From DATJPD01 sp036394195 (GTDB lineage Bacteria > Pseudomonadota > Alphaproteobacteria > CACIAM-22H2): 17,291 nt of DNA. Position numbers and translations under genes: made by a program. The stretch spans positions 1 to 17,291 of the forward strand of contig DASWFO010000291.1 in NCBI GenBank assembly GCA_036394195.1, read 5' to 3'. How positions within the stretch are numbered: position 1 is the first letter of the stretch; each line of letters begins with the position of its first letter. The notes beneath the pieces were generated by a model. The model worked only from the letters and a program-made list of their open reading frames with translations. It did not search any database and was not told the origin of the DNA. Positions 7,051 through 13,404 of this stretch are shown here, piece after piece.

Positions 7051-8352
7051 ATGGCGGAGATCGACAGAGCGGCGGCAACTCGGACGCGGCGGCGCGACGC
7101 AGAAACCGTGCGCCGCCGCGTGGCGGCCGATGTCGCGGTCCTGGGCTCCGGCATCGCGGGTATCTCGGCGGCCCTTGAGGTCGCGCGTCTCGGCCGTCGT
7201 GTCGCCTTGATCGATGCAGCCCCGCAACTCGGTGGCGAATCGGTGGGCGCCATGATCGGCACGTTCTGCGGGCTGTATTCGGCCGAAGCGGCGCCGCGCC
7301 AGGTCACCCACGGCATCGCCGACGAGATCCTGCGCGACCTTCGTGCCGCGGGCGACGCGTCGGACATCGTCGGCCGGCGGCGCACCATCATCGTGCAATA
7401 TCGGATCGCGGCCCTGCAGCGCTGGATCGAAGAGGCGGTGCGCAAGACCGATATCGAGCTGGTGCTGAGTGCCGCCCTCAGCGGCGTTCGCAGCACCGGG
7501 CGCCGCCTCGAGGTGCTCGAGCTCGCCACGCGCTATGGGCCGGTCGAGGTGACGGCCACCGGGTTTGTCGATGCGTCCGGCGACGCGGCGCTGGCGTGGA
7601 CCGCGGGCTTGAGCGTGCGCGAGCCGGAGCAGGCGATCTACGGCACGTTGATGTTCACCCTGGACGGCGTCGACTGGGCGGCGCTTGCGTCATTCGACCG
7701 CGCCGAGCTGGCGGCGTCGCTTAAGGCCAAAGCGGCTCGGTACGGCTTGGTGCGGCACGACGGCGTGGTTTTCGCGGCCCCGCAGGGCGGCGAGGTGCTG
7801 GTCAACATGACCCATCTCGAGACGCCGCTCGATCCCATCAAGATGAGTCGCGCGGTGCTGGAGGGGCGGGCACAGGCCGATCGGCTGGTGGCGTTCCTCC
7901 GGGCGGAGTTTCCGCACGTCTTCGCAAGCGCGCGCGTGCGCGCCTATGGCCTGCCGGGGGCGCGCCAGACGCGCAGCATCGTCGGCGCGTATCAGCTTCG
8001 CGCCGACGACGTGCGCGCCGGAACCAAGTTCGACGACGCCATCGCCCGCTGCGCCTGGCCGATCGAGCTGCACGATTCGGCGAACAACGTCCATTGGGAG
8101 GAGTTCGGCGACGGCCACATGCATTACGTGCCGTTCCGCTCGCTGGCCCATGCCGAAGCCGACAATCTGCTGGCGGCCGGCCGCTGCATCGATGCCGATC
8201 CGGTCGCGCTGTCGTCGGTCCGCGTCATGGGGCCGTGCATTGCCATGGGGGCGGCGGCCGCGCAGGCGCTCGAGCTCGCCGGCTCCGGCTCGGTGCACCA
8301 ACTCGACCTGGCGGCGCTCAAGACGCGCCTGCGGGCGAATCTGGAAGATTAG
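7051..8352 (+). CDS. FAD-dependent oxidoreductase, substrate unknown
   Basis: The 433-residue protein starts with a basic tail and then a Rossmann dinucleotide fold: VAVLGSGIAGISAALE with the GxGxxG glycines at 32, 34 and 37, ending at the ribose-binding acid Asp55. A Cys follows at residue 73 in IGTFCGLYS. The C-terminal FAD-binding part has HMHYVPFRSL, NLLAAGRCIDAD and SSVRVMGPCIAMGAAAAQA. This pattern fits the Pfam FAD_oxidored group (PF12831), whose members are mostly uncharacterised. No membrane segment or signal peptide is seen. It is a single-gene unit behind its own promoter, convergent with the modA-like gene, so context gives no substrate. Cofactor assignment is strong; the reaction is unknown. 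Confidence 0.87.
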   Translation: MAEIDRAAATRTRRRDAETVRRRVAADVAVLGSGIAGISAALEVARLGRRVALIDAAPQLGGESVGAMIGTFCGLYSAEAAPRQVTHGIADEILRDLRAAGDASDIVGRRRTIIVQYRIAALQRWIEEAVRKTDIELVLSAALSGVRSTGRRLEVLELATRYGPVEVTATGFVDASGDAALAWTAGLSVREPEQAIYGTLMFTLDGVDWAALASFDRAELAASLKAKAARYGLVRHDGVVFAAPQGGEVLVNMTHLETPLDPIKMSRAVLEGRAQADRLVAFLRAEFPHVFASARVRAYGLPGARQTRSIVGAYQLRADDVRAGTKFDDAIARCAWPIELHDSANNVHWEEFGDGHMHYVPFRSLAHAEADNLLAAGRCIDADPVALSSVRVMGPCIAMGAAAAQALELAGSGSVHQLDLAALKTRLRANLED

Positions 8353-8370
8353 GCGAAGCCGCGCCTCATT

Positions 8371-8464
8371 CGTCATTCCCGCGCCGGTGTCGCGTTTCGC
8401 GAGCACCTGGCGGGAACCCATGGTTCAGCGGCACGATGGACGCCCGTTTTCGCGGGCATGACGA
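8371..8464. repeat. Two-hairpin intergenic repeat element
   Basis: A 94-base element with inverted ends CGTCAT (8371-8376) and ATGACG (8459-8464). It contains a long near-perfect hairpin at 8376-8416, with outer stem TTCCCGC/GCGGGAA and inner stem TCGCG-TTT-CGCGA. A second hairpin, GCCCG/CGGGC with a 6-base loop, is at 8442-8457. It resembles the dispersed 'CATTCCCGCG...' palindromes common between genes in alphaproteobacteria and some other groups. It lies between two convergent genes and could act as a two-way terminator or protect 3' ends. Copy number in the genome cannot be judged here. Confidence 0.75.
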
Positions 8465-8481
8465 GGAAGGTGTTTTCGGCG

Positions 8482-9237
8482 CTAGCCCGGCGGCGGCTCC
8501 ATGCCCTTGTCTTTGAGCACGCGCACGGCTTGCTCGCTTGTGAACACACCGAGCAGCTTCCGCGCCGCCTCCGGCTGCTTTGCCGCCGCACCGATGGCGC
8601 CGGCATAGACGGTGTAGTTCTGTATTTCGCCAGGGATCGGTCCGACGAGGGCCGCCCCCTTGACCGCCAGAATCTCGCTGATCTGGTGAACGCCGATCTC
8701 GGCCTCGCCGTTGACCACGTGTTCGGCGACGAGGCCGCCGTTGACCAGCACCGCCTTGGGCTTGATCGCGTCGGCGATGCCCAGGCGCTTGAAGAGCCCA
8801 TCGAGATAAATGCCGCTGGAGCCGCCTGAGGCCGGATCGATATAGGCGACCGTTTTTGCGGCGAGCAGCGCTCGCTTGAACGCGTCCACGCTGCTGATGT
8901 CGGGGTGTGGTGCCCCCTCCTTGACGACGACACCGACGCCGACCCGCGCCAGATTGGTCGGCCCACCCGCGACCTTCCCGGCCTTGGCCAGATCGTTGAT
9001 CGCCGCCGGTGTCAGCACGACCAGGTCGAAGGTCTCGCCGCCGTCAATACGGCGGACCAGCGCACCGGCCGTGTCGTTGACGATCGTCACCTTGTCGCCG
9101 CTCTGTCGCTCGTAGTCGGCGACCAGTGCCGTCACGACCGGCTTGAAAGCGCCGGTGGTGAGCAGCTTGACGTCGGCGGCGACGGCGGGCTGGAGACTGA
9201 AACTCGCGGCGACGAGGCTCGCCAGGACGATGCGCAT
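8482..9237 (-). CDS. ModA-like extracellular binding protein
   Basis: Periplasmic solute-binding protein of the type II fold that includes the molybdate binder ModA (SBP_bac_11). The 251-residue protein has a clear Sec signal peptide (MRIVLASLVAASFSLQPAVA, cleaved before ADVKLL). It then has TTGAFKPVVTALVADYE, DLVVLTPAAINDLAKAGKV, DPASGGSSGIYLDGLF and QNYTVYAGAI, all at the usual places. Mature length suits ModA. There is no modB or modC beside it. GGAG lies 7 bases before the ATG, supporting this start. It diverges from a molybdenum-enzyme gene across a 143-base gap, which suggests but does not prove molybdate or another oxyanion as ligand. Many proteins of this sequence type are only annotated as substrate-binding. 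Confidence 0.85.
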   Translation of the reverse strand: MRIVLASLVAASFSLQPAVAADVKLLTTGAFKPVVTALVADYERQSGDKVTIVNDTAGALVRRIDGGETFDLVVLTPAAINDLAKAGKVAGGPTNLARVGVGVVVKEGAPHPDISSVDAFKRALLAAKTVAYIDPASGGSSGIYLDGLFKRLGIADAIKPKAVLVNGGLVAEHVVNGEAEIGVHQISEILAVKGAALVGPIPGEIQNYTVYAGAIGAAAKQPEAARKLLGVFTSEQAVRVLKDKGMEPPPG

Positions 9238-9380
9238 TGGAACACTCCGGATTTATTCGCAGCGACACTAACAGCCGACGCGGGTGTGGCAAAGACCTGC
9301 TCGCGCCGATTTGAGGACGCCCGGGGGTACACGCGGCGCCGGCGTCGGCCTATGATGGCGGCCTCACCCACGGAGCATCG

Positions 9381-10046
9381 ATGTCCACCGACGACGGCAT
9401 CCCCGGCAAGATCAAGCAGAAGCTGGTCGACACCAAGCAGAAATGGGCGGCCGAAGGACGGCTGCTCACCGGCACCACCGCCGATCCGGCGGTCCAGCGC
9501 CTGCCGCCGGGTCAGCGCGAGGTGAAGAACTGGCCGGTGCTCGATCTCGGCGTGCAACCGGACGTGCCGACCGCGCAGTGGAAGCTGACGGTCGACGGCA
9601 TGGTCGAGAACCCGATCAGTTGGAGCTGGGCCGATTTCATGGCGCAGCCGCAGGCGCGTCGGCAGACCGACATACATTGCGTGACCGCCTGGTCGCGCTT
9701 CGACAACACCTGGGACGGCGTGTCGACGCAGCACCTGCTGTCGATCGTGAAGCCGAAACCGCAGGCCAGGTTCGTCGTGCAGCACTCGTATGACGGCTAC
9801 ACGACCAACGTGCCGCTGGAGCTGTTCGCCAACGATGACACGCTGCTGGCGCGGAGCTGGGAGGGCCAGCCGATCGCGCGCGAGCATGGCGGACCGGTGC
9901 GGCTCGTCCTACCCAAGCTGTATTTCTGGAAAAGCGCCAAGTGGCTGCGCCGTCTGGAATTCATCAACCGCGACCGGCCCGGCTATTGGGAGGAACGCGG
10001 GTATCATGCGCTGGGCGATCCGTGGCTCGAACAGCGCTACAGTTGA
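9381..10046 (+). CDS. Sulfite-oxidase-like molybdopterin oxidoreductase
   Basis: The 221-residue protein carries the oxidoreductase molybdopterin domain (PF00174) shared by sulfite oxidase and MsrP/YedY. Cys100 in TDIHCVTAWSRFDNTWDGV is the expected molybdenum ligand. The later segments HSYDGYTTNVPLE, HGGPVRLVLPKLYFWKSAKW and YWEERGYHALGDPW are typical of the short, cytochrome-free bacterial group. No Tat leader is present, unlike MsrP, so it is probably cytoplasmic and needs a partner as electron acceptor. The start ATG has GGAG 5 bases upstream. The first gene of a plus-strand run, it ends 23 bases before the glutathione peroxidase reading frame. The true substrate (sulfite or other) is not known. 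Confidence 0.92.
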   Translation: MSTDDGIPGKIKQKLVDTKQKWAAEGRLLTGTTADPAVQRLPPGQREVKNWPVLDLGVQPDVPTAQWKLTVDGMVENPISWSWADFMAQPQARRQTDIHCVTAWSRFDNTWDGVSTQHLLSIVKPKPQARFVVQHSYDGYTTNVPLELFANDDTLLARSWEGQPIAREHGGPVRLVLPKLYFWKSAKWLRRLEFINRDRPGYWEERGYHALGDPWLEQRYS

Positions 10047-10069
10047 GCCGGCAGGCAGGGGGAAGCGAT

Positions 10070-10699
10070 ATGGCGGAGTGGAGGCTGTGGATGCTTAGGC
10101 GGCGGACCTTGCTTCGCGCATTCCTCGCGATCGGTGGTGCGATCACCGCCGTGCAACGCCTCGTCGCCCCCGCCCGGGGGGAGACCTTTGCCAAAGACCG
10201 GCCGCGGAGGACGACCATGAGCGCCTATGATTTCGATTTCAGCTCCATCGACGGCGGAGCGCTGCCCATGAGTGCCTGGCGCGGCCGGCCGGTGCTGGTG
10301 GTGAACACGGCCTCGTTCTGCGGCTACACGCCGCAATACGAAACGTTGGAGAAGTTGTGGCGCGGCTACAAGGACCGCGGCGTGGTCCTGCTCGGCGTGC
10401 CGTCCAACGATTTCGGCCAGCAGGAGCCGGGCAGTGCCGCCGAGATCAAGGCCTTCTGCGCCACCTACGACGTCTCGTTCCCGCTGTCGCGCAAGGAAAA
10501 CGTGATCGGGGCCGACGCCCACCCGTTCTACCGCTGGATCGCCGCCGAGCTCGGCGAAGGCGCGGCCCCGCGCTGGAATTTCCATAAATATCTGGTCGGC
10601 GCCGACGGCCTGCTGGCCGGTGCCTGGCCGTCGGCCGTCGAGCCGACCGCGAAAGACATCGTGTCCGCGATCGAAGGAGCTTTATCGGCGAAGACCTGA
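10070..10699 (+). CDS. Glutathione peroxidase family protein with Tat-like leader
   Basis: Thiol peroxidase that reduces hydrogen peroxide or organic peroxides, probably using thioredoxin. From ATG 10070 it has 209 residues. The peroxidase domain starts near residue 50. It has the catalytic Cys84 in NTASFCGYTPQY, Gln118 in FGQQEPG, the likely resolving Cys130 in KAFCATYDVSFP, and Trp169-Asn170 in WNFHKYL. The first 40 residues hold RRRTLLRAF, a hydrophobic stretch and a possible cleavage site near APA, as in Tat signals. Three starts are possible: 10070 (GGGGGA upstream), 10091 (GGAGG 6 bases upstream, giving a neat Tat leader) and 10217 (GGAGG 6 bases upstream, giving a 160-residue leaderless enzyme of typical family length). 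The frame is open back to 9941, but that part overlaps the molybdoenzyme gene. Domain identity is sure; the start is not. Confidence 0.93.
   Translation: MAEWRLWMLRRRTLLRAFLAIGGAITAVQRLVAPARGETFAKDRPRRTTMSAYDFDFSSIDGGALPMSAWRGRPVLVVNTASFCGYTPQYETLEKLWRGYKDRGVVLLGVPSNDFGQQEPGSAAEIKAFCATYDVSFPLSRKENVIGADAHPFYRWIAAELGEGAAPRWNFHKYLVGADGLLAGAWPSAVEPTAKDIVSAIEGALSAKT
10206..10219 (+). promoter_or_regulatory. Internal ribosome binding site and ATG in the peroxidase gene
   Basis: GGAGG at 10206-10210 lies 6 bases before an in-frame ATG at 10217. The protein from this ATG starts MSAYDFDF, a common beginning for cytosolic family members. It could yield a second, unexported form. Confidence 0.55.
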
Positions 10700-10741
10700 C
10701 GCCAATCATGCTGACTAACTAAAACTGAAAGGGAGGAGGCC

Positions 10742-11707
10742 ATGTTGACTCGACGCGATACGTTGATCGGGGCCGCGGCGGCGGGAGCCGTGCTGCGCAG
10801 CCGGGCCGGTCTGGCCAAGGCGGCCCAGCCGGCGACGGCAGTGAATTTCGACATGCCGCCCGGTGCGTGCGATTGTCACACCCATATCCACGGTGAGTCC
10901 GCGAAGTTCCCGTTCTTCTCGGGCCGCGTCTACACGCCCGAGCAGGCCCTGCCGACCGAGATGGCGGCCTTGCACCAGGCGCTGCATATCCAGCGCGTGG
11001 TGATCGTGACGCCCAGCGTCTACGGCACGGACAACTCGGCGACGCTGTACGGCATGGAGGCGCGCGGCAAGGACGCGCGCGGCGTTGCCGTGATCGACGA
11101 CAAGACTGGGGAAGGCGATCTCGACAAGATGGGTGCCGCCGGCATCCGCGGCATCCGGCTGAACCTGTCGACCGGCGGCGTCAACGATCCGAATGTTGGG
11201 CGGCAGCGCTTCCAGGCGGCGGCGGACCGCATGAAGAAGCGTAACTGGCACGTCCAGATGTACACCAACCTCGCGGTCATCACGGGCATCAAGGACCTGG
11301 TCCTGAACTCGCCGGTGCCGGTGGTGTTCGACCATTTTGGCGGCACGGAGGCCGCCCGCGGCCTGGAGCAGCCGGGCTGGAGCGACTTGGTCGAGCTGGT
11401 CCGCTCGGGCAAGGCCTATGTGAAGATCTCCGGCGCCTATCGCGCCTCGACCAGGGGCCCGGATTACCCGGATGTGGTCCCGTTCGCCAAGGCTTTGATC
11501 GCCGCGAATCCGGACCGGGTCGTCTGGGGGACGGACTGGCCGCATCCCGATTCGAGCTCCGGCAAGCCGCCCAGCGAGCTGTCGCCGCTGCACCAGATCG
11601 ACGACGGCCGGCTGCTGAACCAGCTGGCGGTGTGGGCGCCGGACCCGGCGGTCCGCAAGAAGATCCTGGTCGACAATCCGGTCCGGCTCTACGGGTTCGC
11701 GGCCTGA
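10742..11707 (+). CDS. Tat-leader amidohydrolase (LigI-like, amidohydrolase 2)
   Basis: A TIM-barrel metal hydrolase of the amidohydrolase 2 family (PF04909, COG3618), the group that includes 2-pyrone-4,6-dicarboxylate lactonase LigI. The 321-residue protein opens with a twin-arginine leader (TRRDTLIG at 3-10, then an Ala-rich core to about residue 28). The metal motif HTH (His46 and His48 in DCHTHIHG) follows, with WHVQMY at about 169-174, FDHFGG at about 196-201 and Asp265 in VWGTDWPHPD as the catalytic acid. An excellent Shine-Dalgarno (GGGAGGAGG, 10731-10739) supports the start. Export to the periplasm is predicted, which is less usual for this family, though such forms occur. It lies 42 bases after the peroxidase gene and 52 before glpK. 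Substrate unknown; lactone or other ester hydrolysis is likely. Confidence 0.9.
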   Translation: MLTRRDTLIGAAAAGAVLRSRAGLAKAAQPATAVNFDMPPGACDCHTHIHGESAKFPFFSGRVYTPEQALPTEMAALHQALHIQRVVIVTPSVYGTDNSATLYGMEARGKDARGVAVIDDKTGEGDLDKMGAAGIRGIRLNLSTGGVNDPNVGRQRFQAAADRMKKRNWHVQMYTNLAVITGIKDLVLNSPVPVVFDHFGGTEAARGLEQPGWSDLVELVRSGKAYVKISGAYRASTRGPDYPDVVPFAKALIAANPDRVVWGTDWPHPDSSSGKPPSELSPLHQIDDGRLLNQLAVWAPDPAVRKKILVDNPVRLYGFAA

Positions 11708-11722
11708 CCGGGTGCTTCAACC

Positions 11723-11749
11723 TGACGTGAGCGCGGGTTGACGTGAGCG
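11723..11749 (+). repeat. Tandem 11-base direct repeat before glpK
   Basis: TGACGTGAGCG occurs exactly twice, at 11723-11733 and 11739-11749, with 16 bases from start to start. The pair fills the 52-base gap between the amidohydrolase stop and the glpK ATG (11760). Such a pair could be an operator or a short slippage duplication; no promoter with a good -10 was found here. Confidence 0.5.
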
Positions 11750-11759
11750 GGGGGCGCGG

Positions 11760-13280
11760 ATGAGTTCGGGGGCGGCGCGCCACCTGCTCGCGATCGACCA
11801 GGGCACCACCAGCACGCGAGCGATCGTGTTCGATCGCGAGGGTGCTGTTCGTGCGCTGGCGCAGGCTGATCTGCCGCAGATCTTTCCGCAGCCGGGCTGG
11901 GTCGAGCACGACCCGGAGGAGATCTGGCGCGCTACCGTCGCGGTGACCCGGCGGGCGGTCGCCGACGCCGGTCTGCACGGCGCCGGCATTGCCGCCCTGG
12001 GTATCACCAACCAGCGCGAGACCACGGTCATCTGGGATCGCGCGACCGGCCGGCCGATCCACAACGCCATCGTATGGCAGGACCGGCGCACCGCCGAGTG
12101 GTGCCGCCGGATGAAGGCGAAGATGGGCGACAACGAGCTCGGCCGGCGCACCGGCCTGTTGTTCGATGCGTATTTTTCTGGCTCGAAGATCGCCTGGCTG
12201 CTCGACAACGTCTCGGGCGCGCGCGCCGCCGCGGAGAAGGGCCGGCTGGCCTTCGGCACCATCGACACGTTCCTGCTGTGGCGGCTGACCGGCGGTGCGG
12301 TGCATCTCACCGACGCGACCAACGCGTCGCGCACCATGCTGTTCAATCTAAAGACGCAAACCTGGGACGACACGCTGCTGAAAGCCTTCAAGATCCCGCG
12401 CTCATTGCTGCCGGAGGTGCGCGACAGCGCCGACGATTTCGGCGCGACCACGAAGGATCTTCTCGGCGTACCGGTGCCGATCACCGGCATCGCCGGCGAT
12501 CAACAGGCCGCGACCGTGGGGCAGGCCTGTTTTGCACCGGGCATGCTCAAGAGCACGTATGGGACGGGAACATTCATCGTGCTGAACACCGGCACCAAGC
12601 TCGTGCGCTCGAAGCACCGGCTGCTCAGCACGATCGCCTATCGGCTGCGCGGCAAGCCAACCTTTGCGCTCGAAGGCAGCATCTTCGTCTCCGGCGCGGC
12701 CATCCAATGGCTGCGCGATCGCCTGGCGCTGATCGCGACCGCGGCCGACAGCGCCGGCCTTGCCGCCGGGCTCGCCGGCACCGGCGGGGTCTATCTGGTG
12801 CCGGCGTTTACCGGCATGGGGGCGCCGCATTGGGATCCGGACGCCCGCGGGCTCCTGGTCGGCCTCACCCGCGACACCGGCCGGGCGGAGATCGTGCGCG
12901 CGGCCCTGGAAGCGGTCGCTTATCAGACGCGCGACCTGATGGCGGCGATGAACGCGGACCACGCCGTCGGCGGGGCGAAAGCGAAGCTCACCGCCCTTCG
13001 CGTCGACGGCGGCATGGCGGTAAACGACTGGGTCATGCAATTCCTCGCCGACCAGCTCGGCATCAGGGTGCAGCGCCCGGCGGTAACCGAGACCACCGCG
13101 TTGGGGGCCGCCTATCTGGCCGGACTCGGCGTCGGTGTGTTTTCTTCAACTGCGGAGATTGCCCGGAACTGGCAATGCGCGCGGGTGTTCGAGCCGACCA
13201 TGGACACGAAGCGCCGCGATGCGCTCTACGCCGGCTGGCACGATGCCGTGCGGCGCGCGCGGAGCACGCGGGCGCGCTAA
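11760..13280 (+). CDS. glpK: Glycerol kinase
   Basis: Phosphorylates glycerol with ATP to sn-glycerol-3-phosphate in the cytoplasm. The 506-residue protein matches the family length (E. coli 502) and FGGY-kinase architecture: the ATP-phosphate motif LLAIDQGTTSTRAIVFD (about 9-25), TNQRETTVIWDRATGRPI, the glycerol-site and hinge segment AYFSGSKIAWLLDNV, GIAGDQQAA, the adenosine-side STYGTGTFIVLNTG, and DGGMAVNDWVMQFLADQL near the C-terminus. A G-rich Shine-Dalgarno precedes the ATG. glpD follows after a repeat-containing gap, giving the standard kinase plus dehydrogenase pair. No glpF is present, so glycerol probably enters by diffusion or through a porin encoded elsewhere. Confidence 0.97.
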   Translation: MSSGAARHLLAIDQGTTSTRAIVFDREGAVRALAQADLPQIFPQPGWVEHDPEEIWRATVAVTRRAVADAGLHGAGIAALGITNQRETTVIWDRATGRPIHNAIVWQDRRTAEWCRRMKAKMGDNELGRRTGLLFDAYFSGSKIAWLLDNVSGARAAAEKGRLAFGTIDTFLLWRLTGGAVHLTDATNASRTMLFNLKTQTWDDTLLKAFKIPRSLLPEVRDSADDFGATTKDLLGVPVPITGIAGDQQAATVGQACFAPGMLKSTYGTGTFIVLNTGTKLVRSKHRLLSTIAYRLRGKPTFALEGSIFVSGAAIQWLRDRLALIATAADSAGLAAGLAGTGGVYLVPAFTGMGAPHWDPDARGLLVGLTRDTGRAEIVRAALEAVAYQTRDLMAAMNADHAVGGAKAKLTALRVDGGMAVNDWVMQFLADQLGIRVQRPAVTETTALGAAYLAGLGVGVFSSTAEIARNWQCARVFEPTMDTKRRDALYAGWHDAVRRARSTRAR

Positions 13281-13306
13281 TCTCGAACTCGTCATGCGCG
13301 CGCCAC

Positions 13307-13404
13307 CCCCCACCCTGGCCCTCCCCCGCAAGGGGGGAGGGAAAAAGCGTCGCGAGCCCGCTTCTTACTGCCTCCGTCTTGACGGGGGAGGGTCGAGGTG
13401 GGGG
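13307..13404. repeat. GC-rich inverted-repeat element between glpK and glpD
   Basis: Two 21-base arms, at 13307-13327 (C-rich) and 13384-13404 (G-rich), are reverse complements at 17 of 21 positions. The left arm continues into a tight hairpin, CCCTCCCC/GGGGAGGG, at 13319-13341. This type of C-rich/G-rich palindrome is widespread between genes of alphaproteobacteria. It fills most of the 117-base gap after glpK, and its right arm runs into the glpD start region. It may weaken read-through or stabilise the glpK message. Confidence 0.7.

Noticed and set aside
9941..10069. Upstream extension of the glutathione peroxidase frame
   Set aside because: It lies inside the conserved C-terminus of the molybdoenzyme in another frame and has no ribosome site as good as those at 10070 and 10091.
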